NCBI GenBank assembly: GCA_910584935.1
Contig: CAJUDU010000092.1
Coordinates: forward strand, 1 to 7,839
Direction: 5' to 3'
DNA: 7,839 nucleotides
From: an uncultured Butyricicoccus sp.
GTDB taxonomy: Bacteria; Bacillota; Clostridia; Oscillospirales; Butyricicoccaceae
Of this stretch, positions 1-6,242 are shown in pieces. Position numbers and translations under genes: made by a program. Within the stretch, counting starts at the first letter, position 1. Every line of letters begins with the position of its first letter. The notes beneath the pieces were generated by a model that worked only from the letters and a program-made list of their open reading frames with translations, was not told the origin of the DNA and did no database searches.

Positions 1-10
1 ATTTTCTTTG

Positions 11-44
11 GTCAAGTCTTGTTTGGGGCTTGACTTTCTATTTG
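11..44 (+). terminator. Hairpin with T-rich tail, possible terminator of a plus-strand gene to the left
   Basis: GTCAAGTC (11-18) pairs with GGCTTGAC (27-34): eight pairs, one a G-T wobble, around an 8-nt loop. The plus-strand tail TTTCTATTT (35-43) is T-rich, whereas the minus-strand tail is A-rich. The structure therefore fits an intrinsic terminator for a plus-strand gene lying off the left edge better than one for the recombinase. No such gene is visible in the window. Confidence 0.4.
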
Positions 45-150
45 CAGGCTTTCGTAACTGCCATGAGCCTTTCCCTCTCTTTTGATTCCCTTTTTGAGAG
101 TAGTTATAGATGATTTTTGAAGGGTTTACAACAAGTTTGCAATTACATTA
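44..150 (-). repeat. Direct repeat, copy 1 (leader, ribosome binding site and first codons), abutting the recombinase stop
   Basis: This stretch matches 7084-7205 in the same orientation over about 100 bases with few mismatches. The largest gap is a 14-nt segment found only in copy 2. Read on the minus strand, both copies hold a conserved segment beginning TGTAAACCCTTCAAAAATC, then CTCAAAAAGGGAATCAAAAGAG, then GAGGG eight bases before an ATG. In copy 1 this ATG opens only a short peptide (MAVTKACK, then TAG). Homology reaches the recombinase stop codon (148-150), because AATGTAATTGC occurs in both copies. It may be a dispersed intergenic repeat, a duplicated gene start, or a trace of element insertion. 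Confidence 0.75.
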
Positions 151-1854
151 AATTTTGCTCCTAATTCTATCCAAAGCTGCCTTTTCAAGGCGTGAAACTT
201 GCGCCTGTGAAATGTGCAACTCCTCAAACGAAAGGATGTGATTTTGTCGCTTTGAATGGATATATGCCGCATGAAATACCTGTGCATCTGTAAGATAAAT
301 GGTAAGATTTATTTTTGTATTGGTTTCATCGGCATCCACAACAATATGGTCTACCAATACACGTGATAAATCCCTTGAAAATCCATGATTTTTTTTCCAT
401 TCTATTTCGATCATTTCTGTCAACTGTTCCATTCGCCGCGTTTCATCCCCCGCTGACTGCATACGATTCATAATTTCTATTTGACGCTGTGTCAGCTGTT
501 CAAGCGCTGTATTATATTGTTCATTTCGCTGCCGAAATTCAGTATTAGAAAGTGCTCCATCCAGTGTTAATTCCAGTAATTTTTCTTTTTTGCTTTCTAA
601 TGCAGTAATTTCACATGCAATCTTGTTTAATTCTAGGCGGTGGTCTGTATGAGCTGTAAATTCTTTTAGGCTTCGAAGATATTCTTGTATTACAGCGGAC
701 TTGTTCTGCAAAATCTTTTCAAAAATACCTTCTAGAATAATATCCAGCTCATTGCTGTAAATTGTTGGGGAATTACAGCCTGCATTTTTCCCTTTCAATC
801 GATATAAACGACAATTCCAGCATTCTACTTCACCACGTCGCTTGCTTTTATAGATATGGCGATGAAATGTTGTGCCATGGCGGGCACAAATGAGTTTGCC
901 GCTGTATGCATAACGATTTTGACAGGATTGTGCGTGTTGTTTCATAGTGTTCCCACGACTGGTAAGCAAACGGTTTGCTTGTTCCCATATTTCTTCCGAA
1001 ACAATTGCAGGTACTTTTTCATCTGCATGGACAATCCATTTGGATTCATCCAAACGATAAGTGCGCCCATCCCGATAATCGCGTGTCATATAGCGCCGTC
1101 CGGCATAGCAGCCTTTATATTTGGGGTTTCGGATAATGCCATATAATGTGGAATAGGAAAGAGGTTTGCCGGATTTCCCTTTAATTCCACGGCTGTCCAA
1201 ATCGTTTGCAATTGCTCGCAAACCAAGCGTACCTGTAGTATACCGTTCAAATATTTCACGGACAACTGCAGCTTCGCACGCAATGATTTCCAACCTGCCA
1301 TGGGTTTTATTATAGCCATATAAATTATTTTGCCCCAGCAGTATGCTGTTTTCCTGTGCACGCTTGAAACCAAAACGGGTACGTTCTGATAATTTGCGCA
1401 CCTCATCTTGGGCAATAGAAGACATAATTGTCAGCCGTAGCTCGGCATCCTTGTCAAATGTGTTGATATTATCATTTTGAAAATACACGCCCACGCCATG
1501 GCGCAAGAGCTCACGTGTATACCGGATACTATCCAACGTATTGCGCGCAAAGCGGCTGATTTCTTTTGTGATAATCAAATCAAATGCGCCATTTTTCCCA
1601 TCTGAAATCATCCGCTGGAATTGTTCCCGTTTTTCTGCCGAGGTACCTGTAATCCCTTCATCAATATAGCCACCCGCAAAACGCCAGTTAGTATTTGCGC
1701 GGATAAAAGCTTCATAATAACGTTTTTGGTTGTCCAAGCTGTTCAGTTGTTCATCTTTTTCCGTAGAAACACGTGCATAATAGGCAACAGAAAGCGGCAT
1801 TTCAAAAATGCTGCGCCCGCTCGACAGCAAATCGTCCAGTTCATGAATATTCAT
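148..1854 (-). CDS. Large serine recombinase (resolvase/invertase family) with sigma-like C-terminal helix-turn-helix
   Basis: A site-specific recombinase of 568 residues that cuts and rejoins DNA through a serine-phosphodiester intermediate. The N-terminal resolvase domain (about 22-165) carries the catalytic motif YARVST with Ser30, then EISRFAR (98-104). A recombinase domain follows (about 175-300), with LYGIIRNPKYKG at 237-248. Next comes a zinc-ribbon-like segment using C323, H326, C348 and C360, where the second ligand is His rather than the usual Cys. A charged, probably coiled-coil region spans about 405-470. The last residues (HISQAQVSRLEKAALDRIR, 547-565) resemble sigma-factor region 4.2, which is unusual. 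The start ATG overlaps the stop of the upstream small gene (ATGA) and has AAAGGAG six bases upstream. Length and architecture fit recombinases of integrative elements and phages. No cargo genes are visible, so the substrate is unknown. Confidence 0.93.
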   Translation of the reverse strand: MNIHELDDLLSSGRSIFEMPLSVAYYARVSTEKDEQLNSLDNQKRYYEAFIRANTNWRFAGGYIDEGITGTSAEKREQFQRMISDGKNGAFDLIITKEISRFARNTLDSIRYTRELLRHGVGVYFQNDNINTFDKDAELRLTIMSSIAQDEVRKLSERTRFGFKRAQENSILLGQNNLYGYNKTHGRLEIIACEAAVVREIFERYTTGTLGLRAIANDLDSRGIKGKSGKPLSYSTLYGIIRNPKYKGCYAGRRYMTRDYRDGRTYRLDESKWIVHADEKVPAIVSEEIWEQANRLLTSRGNTMKQHAQSCQNRYAYSGKLICARHGTTFHRHIYKSKRRGEVECWNCRLYRLKGKNAGCNSPTIYSNELDIILEGIFEKILQNKSAVIQEYLRSLKEFTAHTDHRLELNKIACEITALESKKEKLLELTLDGALSNTEFRQRNEQYNTALEQLTQRQIEIMNRMQSAGDETRRMEQLTEMIEIEWKKNHGFSRDLSRVLVDHIVVDADETNTKINLTIYLTDAQVFHAAYIHSKRQNHILSFEELHISQAQVSRLEKAALDRIRSKI

Positions 1855-2042
1855 ATGTTTCTCCTTTGTGAAGTAAATTGTGCTGTACCTATGGTACTAT
1901 GCAGCGTATGAAAAGTCAATTTTTTGCTTTGCAAATGGCGTATAAAATCATGTTCTTCGAGGGAAATACACCCATTTTTCAATAATTCATCATTGAGCGC
2001 TAACATTTGATGAATCAATGCTTTCTGTAAAACTGTTTCCAT
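1851..2042 (-). CDS. Small SHOCT-like protein encoded upstream of the recombinase
   Basis: A 63-residue protein starting METVLQKALIHQ. The start at 2042 is chosen because AAAGGAGG (2053-2060) lies ten bases upstream. The frame stays open to 2129, but that extension would run back into the ricT terminator hairpin. The central segment, roughly LLKNGCISLEEHDFIRHLQSK (about residues 20-40), has the pattern of a SHOCT motif (short helical segment, Gly, Ile-Ser/Thr, acidic helix). The stop TGA overlaps the recombinase ATG as ATGA, so the two are almost certainly translated together. Small proteins of this kind often precede serine recombinase genes in Clostridia. Their role is not established; a recombination accessory or directionality role is a guess. 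Confidence 0.75.
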   Translation of the reverse strand: METVLQKALIHQMLALNDELLKNGCISLEEHDFIRHLQSKKLTFHTLHSTIGTAQFTSQRRNI

Positions 2043-2111
2043 AGGGGAAATGCCTCCTTTTGAACAAAGTATGCCCAACAGAAGCATTGATAAGTCATTA
2101 CATATAAGAAA

Positions 2112-2144
2112 TGTGGAAACCAAAATCATAGATCGGTTTCCACA
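2112..2144 (-). terminator. Intrinsic terminator downstream of ricT
   Basis: A perfect 10-bp stem, TGTGGAAACC (2112-2121) with GGTTTCCACA (2135-2144), has a 13-nt loop. On the minus strand it is followed by TTTCTTATAT. It begins 11 bases past the ricT stop and separates the ricT transcription unit from the small gene and recombinase. The T tract is interrupted, so termination may be incomplete. Confidence 0.7.
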
Positions 2145-2155
2145 CTTCTTGTGTT

Positions 2156-3187
2156 TTACTCTTCCGCACTGCTTTGTTCATTGCTGGAAGGCTTGCGGCG
2201 GCGTGTGCCGCCACGGCGCCGACGGCGCGGTTTATTCGGTTCGCTTTTTTCAGCAGCAGCTTGGGCTGGTTCGATTTCTTCTGCTATTTCTGGTTTTGTT
2301 GCTGGTGGGGGAGTCGCTGATTTTTCTGATTTTAACTCTTTGGGATCTGCATTTGACAGCGCGCTATGTCGTGCTCGACCACAGCGCAGTGTAGAACATT
2401 CTGAACAAGAGAATGTCTTTGGAGCATCTGGCATATCATCTAGCTGTACCTTGCAGGTGCCGCAAAGCATCTGCGTAGCAATAACAGTCCCACGACCCTC
2501 TGGCGTTTCTACAAGACTGTCAACCTTTGGCGTAACCTTTTGCATTTCATGATAGCCCTCGTGTTCGTATTTTAAGCAGCACATCAACCGCCCACAAGTG
2601 CCAGAAATTTTTGCTGGATTTAAGGAAAGGTTTTGATCCTTTGCCATATTAATTGATACTGGCTGGAAATCCTCCAGATAAGAAGCGCAACATAATTCAC
2701 GTCCGCAAATTCCCAGTCCGCCAATCATTTTTGCTTCATCCCGCACACCAATCTGTCTGAGTTCAATACGGGTACGGAATACGGAAGCCAAATCTTTCAC
2801 TAGCCCACGAAAATCCACACGTCCATCCGCCGTAAAATAGAATAAGATCTTGTTAAGGTCAAATGTACACTCTACAGAAACCAAATTCATTTCCAATCCA
2901 TGCTCTGCGATCTTTTTCTTGCAGACTTCATATGCTTCACGTGCTTGCTGTTCATTGCCGCGGGCAACCTGCAAATCTGTTTCTGTAGCAATACGGATAA
3001 CTTTTTTGAGTGGTTTAATGACTTCGCTGTCCTCAATATCCATATTGCCAAGCACACATTCACCGCACTCAATTCCACGGGCGGTTTCTACAATTACATG
3101 TTCACTGGGAGCAACTGCCATTCCCTGTGGATCAAAATAATACACCTTGCCCACTTTTTTAAAGCGGACGCCGATAATATTTGTCAA
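2156..3187 (-). CDS. ricT: PSP1 domain protein RicT (YaaT), with basic C-terminal tail
   Basis: In Bacillus, RicT (YaaT) joins RicA and RicF in an iron-sulfur complex that modulates RNase Y-dependent mRNA processing and affects sporulation, competence and biofilm formation. The PSP1 core is evident: GICGRELCC (159-167), VSINMAKDQNLSLNPAKISG (177-196) and CGRLMCCLKYE (198-208), giving Cys161, 166, 167, 198, 203 and 204 as likely cluster ligands. The protein has 343 residues, longer than the roughly 275 of the Bacillus protein. The extra part is a second Cys cluster (C242, C245, C261, C264, C269), an Ala/Pro/Glu/Lys-rich linker (about 280-318) and an Arg patch (PRRRRRGGTRRRK, 320-332). The start is TTG at 3187, supported by AGGAGG (3196-3201) eight bases upstream; no ATG fits. 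It lies 48 bases downstream of holB, the usual neighbour. Confidence 0.93.
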   Translation of the reverse strand: MTNIIGVRFKKVGKVYYFDPQGMAVAPSEHVIVETARGIECGECVLGNMDIEDSEVIKPLKKVIRIATETDLQVARGNEQQAREAYEVCKKKIAEHGLEMNLVSVECTFDLNKILFYFTADGRVDFRGLVKDLASVFRTRIELRQIGVRDEAKMIGGLGICGRELCCASYLEDFQPVSINMAKDQNLSLNPAKISGTCGRLMCCLKYEHEGYHEMQKVTPKVDSLVETPEGRGTVIATQMLCGTCKVQLDDMPDAPKTFSCSECSTLRCGRARHSALSNADPKELKSEKSATPPPATKPEIAEEIEPAQAAAEKSEPNKPRRRRRGGTRRRKPSSNEQSSAEE

Positions 3188-3195
3188 TGGATTAT

Positions 3196-3230
3196 CCTCC
3201 TATAAAAGCGCCGCATTTGAAAAGCGCTTT
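3196..3230 (-). promoter_or_regulatory. Hairpin and ribosome binding site between holB and ricT
   Basis: AAAGCGC (3205-3211) and GCGCTTT (3224-3230) form a 7-bp stem with a 12-nt loop. On the minus strand the stem ends three bases before AGGAGG (3196-3201), which serves the TTG start of ricT. No clean T tract follows. It is more likely an RNA processing or translation-related hairpin than a terminator. Its function is not shown. Confidence 0.4.
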
Positions 3231-3235
3231 CTTTT

Positions 3236-4138
3236 CTATTCTGATAAGAAACATATTTGATATGCCCCTGCGCACAGCCCAGCACATTGTATTGCCATTG
3301 CCGCATTAATTTCTGTACGCCGCGATAGAATCCCAATAAAATCATAAAGTTTTAACAAACGGCTGCTGCTGACACGTGCGGCAAGCCGTGCCGTATCATC
3401 TTCTAACATAGGGAACATCCGCCCATCAAGTGCATGGGCACAGAATACAGCATCCCGCAAGATTGCTTGCAACAGCCCAAGCATTGACTGAAACGCTGCT
3501 TTAGACTGCTTTTCCATTGTCATTGTGGCAACCAGCATCTGATATTCATTTGCATCCGCTAAAGCATGGATAAATGGTGCAGCAAGTGGTAAAAATTCCG
3601 TTATATTTTGTTGTTTATCTGGTACAGGGGCAAGCTGATAGCGTGTGCAGCGGGAACGGATTGTTTCTAATATCCCACCAGGCTGTTCGCTGATTAGGAT
3701 AAAAAATGCGTAACTGGGCGGCTCTTCGAGCACCTTTAGCAAAGCATTTTGTGCAGCGGCATTCAATTTATGCGCATGGCATAAGATAACGGCGCGGCGG
3801 CTGCCATCGTTAGGCAGGATATAAACTTTTTGCCGAAGTTCCCGTGCCAATGAAACAGGCAGGTCATCCTCACCTTGGTCAATGATATCCAAATCTGGAT
3901 GCGCATTGTTTGCAATTTTACGGCAGGACTGGCATTCCCCGCAGGGGATGATACCAGTGCCCGTACACAGCAAAGACGCTGCAATCACATGGGCAAGTAT
4001 CCTTTTTCCGCTGCCTGTTGGACCAGTCAGCAAGATAGATTGTGGAAAACGGCTGGATAATGCAGCCTGTAAGCTGTTTTTTACAGCCTTATTGCCTGGA
4101 ATCATATCAAAACTATACATTAAATTTTCCGTTCTCAT
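3236..4138 (-). CDS. holB: DNA polymerase III delta' subunit (clamp loader)
   Basis: The delta' subunit of the clamp-loader ATPase complex that places the sliding clamp on primed DNA. Visible features are the P-loop GPTGSGKR (39-46), the zinc-binding set C58/C66/C69/C72 (CGECQSC at 66-72), LLKVLEEPP (133-141), and the arginine-containing SRC motif within IRSRCTRY (160-167). The length of 300 residues is normal. The start at 4138 has no ribosome binding site. An internal ATG at 4120 (MYSFDMIPGNK) gives 294 residues and matches the usual family N-terminus better. A promoter at 4141-4168 would start transcription between the two, which also favours 4120. The gene sits between the decarboxylase (36 bases away) and ricT, as in other Bacillota, but without tmk. 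Confidence 0.93.
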   Translation of the reverse strand: MRTENLMYSFDMIPGNKAVKNSLQAALSSRFPQSILLTGPTGSGKRILAHVIAASLLCTGTGIIPCGECQSCRKIANNAHPDLDIIDQGEDDLPVSLARELRQKVYILPNDGSRRAVILCHAHKLNAAAQNALLKVLEEPPSYAFFILISEQPGGILETIRSRCTRYQLAPVPDKQQNITEFLPLAAPFIHALADANEYQMLVATMTMEKQSKAAFQSMLGLLQAILRDAVFCAHALDGRMFPMLEDDTARLAARVSSSRLLKLYDFIGILSRRTEINAAMAIQCAGLCAGAYQICFLSE

Positions 4139-4140
4139 TT

Positions 4141-4168
4141 ATTATAAATACAATTTTGGCGATAGCAA
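4141..4168 (-). promoter_or_regulatory. Sigma-A-like promoter ahead of holB
   Basis: On the minus strand TTGCTA (4163-4168) is followed, after 16 bases, by a perfect TATAAT (4141-4146). It lies in the gap between the decarboxylase stop and holB. Transcription would begin near 4134, inside or just past the first candidate holB ATG and upstream of the second (4120). The -35 box matches the consensus at four of six positions. Confidence 0.45.
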
Positions 4169-4174
4169 GAAACA

Positions 4175-5509
4175 TTATAAAGCTACTGCAACTTCGCTGT
4201 CAGTATTATAGCATTGTTCTGTTAAAAATTCAATGTGTTCTGCTGTGATTTCCTCGCCAGGCCAAAGCAATGGCACACCCGGGGGATAAGGGACTACCGG
4301 ACGGGCACAGATATGTTGTACTGCCTGTGCAAGTGGGACATTCACCGCAGGGGAAAACAACGCATGGCGTACAGAGTGTATTTGTACAGGCATTGGTGGC
4401 ACGGAAAAGACAGGAGGAGCATATGGTGGTGCTGGCATACAAGCATCCAAAGCCTTTTCCAAGCGGGATAGGTTGCCTGACAAATCCGCTGGCGTCACAA
4501 TAAAAACAACATGATAACGGTCTGACATTTCACTGGCAATCTGATAATCAGTATATAACGTATCTGCAAGCTGATGTCCATTGGCACAGGCAATGGTAAA
4601 ACGCAGCGGGTCAAGCCTAGCGTCTGCTTCTGATAATGCATGGAAGCCATGTTCACCAGTGTACTTGCAGCGCAAGTGAGCAACAGCATGAACTGTTTCC
4701 ATATAGCTGTCAGACTGCAAGTGGGCACGTGCCAAATCCAGCGTTGCCATAATCGGGTATGATGGGCTGGATGTGCCGCACATTGCTTCAAAATGCCGCA
4801 TTTTTGCGGCATCAATCCCAGGCCCAAGCAGCAGATAAGCTGCTTGACCAAGCGCAGGCAGGGTTTTATGCGCACTTAGTACAGCAGCATCTGCCCCTAA
4901 TGCAACAGGGTTTTTCATGCCGCAGGCATCCAAATGCGCGCCATGCGCTGCATCAACCAGCAGTTTTTTCCCATAACGATGACATAGTTCAGCGAAATCT
5001 TCGATAGGCTGCATAACACCATAATAATTCGGGGAAACAATGAGCAGGGCACGGGCATCCGGATGGGCTAGGAGTGCCTGTTCAGCTGCGGCAATGTTGA
5101 TAACACCGCTGCACCCAGAACAATCCAGCATATCTGGCAATATGAAAGAGGGCTGTAAATCAAACAGCGCACAGGCATACATTGCACTTTTATGACAATT
5201 TCGGTCAAGCAGTATTTTACCACCATCACCACATACTGCACCTAGCATTGCCTTTATCCCTTGTGAAGACCCACCAGTTAGGAAATGGCAATCTGATGCT
5301 TTGAAATATGCTGCCGCAGTTTGTTCCGCAAGGCGGATATTGCCTTCGGATTCATATAAATTTCCAGTTTCATAGGTTTCTGTATAATCAATCGCAAAAA
5401 CTGTGGCAAAATCCTGAAATATGGACTGTCCTTTATGCCCAGGCATATGGAACCGTGCAATATCCTTATTTGCTAACAGGCGCAAAGCCTGATATAGTGG
5501 GGCATCCAT
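4175..5509 (-). CDS. Orn/Lys/Arg decarboxylase family PLP enzyme (YaaO/SpeA-like)
   Basis: A PLP-dependent fold-type I enzyme of the bacterial Orn/Lys/Arg decarboxylase family, presumably cytosolic and acting on a basic amino acid; the substrate cannot be read from the sequence. Key motifs in order are HMPGHKG (21-27), GGSSQG (79-84, cofactor phosphate), DRNCHKS (102-108, His106 stacking on the PLP ring), DAAHGAH (186-192, Asp186 to the pyridine nitrogen), SAHKTLPALGQ (212-222, Lys215 as Schiff-base lysine) and the C-terminal PYPPGVPLLWPGE (407-419). With 444 residues it resembles the short YaaO-type members next to tmk/holB rather than the long inducible decarboxylases. A TAA lies directly before the ATG at 5509, so no longer start exists. 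The best ribosome binding site (AGAGAGG) is about 16 bases away, which is long. Confidence 0.9.
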   Translation of the reverse strand: MDAPLYQALRLLANKDIARFHMPGHKGQSIFQDFATVFAIDYTETYETGNLYESEGNIRLAEQTAAAYFKASDCHFLTGGSSQGIKAMLGAVCGDGGKILLDRNCHKSAMYACALFDLQPSFILPDMLDCSGCSGVINIAAAEQALLAHPDARALLIVSPNYYGVMQPIEDFAELCHRYGKKLLVDAAHGAHLDACGMKNPVALGADAAVLSAHKTLPALGQAAYLLLGPGIDAAKMRHFEAMCGTSSPSYPIMATLDLARAHLQSDSYMETVHAVAHLRCKYTGEHGFHALSEADARLDPLRFTIACANGHQLADTLYTDYQIASEMSDRYHVVFIVTPADLSGNLSRLEKALDACMPAPPYAPPVFSVPPMPVQIHSVRHALFSPAVNVPLAQAVQHICARPVVPYPPGVPLLWPGEEITAEHIEFLTEQCYNTDSEVAVAL

Positions 5510-6034
5510 TTAGGGTTCATGTCATCCTCTCTTGGGAAATCGTATAGTTCCTTCACACAAAAGCGTATTTTTTTATTTCCAATTCGACCATTCAATTTGA
5601 AGGTTTTGTATTTTAATTTCCATTTTTATTGCCGTGATTCTTATCCGAAAATACCATGCAGCCTCTAAAAATACTCGTATCTTGCTTTCTTTGAATAACA
5701 AAGTATTCTTGCATTCATGCTTAGATTCTCACCGGACTGCATGAAAGTCATATGCCAGTATATTCGCTTTGCTAACCATAACATCCGTATAAATTTCTGC
5801 CCATAGTTCCTGTCTATAGGAGTAGGGTAGGGAAGTAGGGGCTTCCATGCCGGGCTTCAGTTAAATATGGGGATTCTGCTTTATTCCCCCGTTTGTTTCG
5901 CAAAATGATGAGGAATGGATTTTTGCGAACCTGCATGAACGATCTATAAAAATTCATCCTTTTGCCTGTAATCCTGTGAATCGCATCAAAAGCATAATCA
6001 TTTGTGACGCACTATTACGAAGGTAAGTGCATTC
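5510..6034. other. Gene-poor region upstream of the decarboxylase, with dyads and stop-broken frames
   Basis: There is no convincing intact gene here. A perfect inverted repeat, TTCGCAAAA (5897-5905) with TTTTGCGAA (5921-5929), has a 15-nt loop. A second pair is TTCATGC (5714-5720) with GCATGAA (5739-5745), and CTGCATGAA occurs at both 5737-5745 and 5931-5939. On the minus strand the frame of the broken gene at 6035-7104 continues to 5729, interrupted only at 5954-5956 (TGA) and 5861-5863 (TAA). It includes a 39-codon ATG-started piece (5729-5848) without a ribosome binding site. No clear promoter for the decarboxylase was found. Confidence 0.5.
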
Positions 6035-6199
6035 TTAGGCAGGGGAGCCGCTGCATATTTTCTCCTGAACCTGTGTCCCCAAGTGTGTTCTGTATGATAG
6101 AGTCAACCAATGAATGATCCCCTTTTGCTCGTTGATACTCTGGGTGTCCATCCACTCTTTTTTGCCCGTTCCACCATCCGCACTGCCTTCGCAGAAATC

Positions 6200-6202
6200 T
6201 AA
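6200..6202. repeat. Left target site duplication (TAA)
   Basis: TAA directly left of the left inverted repeat is matched by TAA at 7015-7017. Counting the shared C gives CTAA, which also fits the YTAR target of some IS5-family elements. Confidence 0.8.
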
Positions 6203-6227
6203 GAAGCTGTACCAATAGATAAAAAGG

Positions 6228-6236
6228 TGTTATAAT
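6228..6236 (+). promoter_or_regulatory. Extended -10 promoter of the IS
   Basis: TGTTATAAT is a TGn extended -10 with a perfect TATAAT hexamer (6231-6236). The -35 position falls in the left inverted repeat (TGTACC, a poor match). Transcription would start at about 6243, at the GTG start of the first transposase frame, implying a leaderless or nearly leaderless message. Confidence 0.5.
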
Positions 6237-6242
6237 ATAGGC

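Noticed and set aside
142..2103. ATTACAT at 142-148 and 2097-2103 as att core of a 2-kb recombinase element
   Set aside because: Seven A/T-rich bases are expected by chance in this sequence, and no longer shared flank was seen.
2043..2129. N-terminal extension of the SHOCT-like protein to an ATG at 2129
   Set aside because: It begins inside the ricT terminator hairpin and has no ribosome binding site. The ATG at 2042 has AAAGGAGG at ten bases.
5440..5520. Frameshift at the start of the decarboxylase, since the ATG best spaced from AGAGAGG is in another frame
   Set aside because: That frame stops after 15 codons, while ATG 5509 gives a normal family N-terminus (APLYQAL… then HMPGHKG). A distant ribosome binding site is the simpler reading.
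6015..6215. 66-codon minus-strand frame overlapping the left end of the IS
   Set aside because: It starts inside the IS inverted repeat, without a ribosome binding site, and is out of phase with the frame restored by IS removal.
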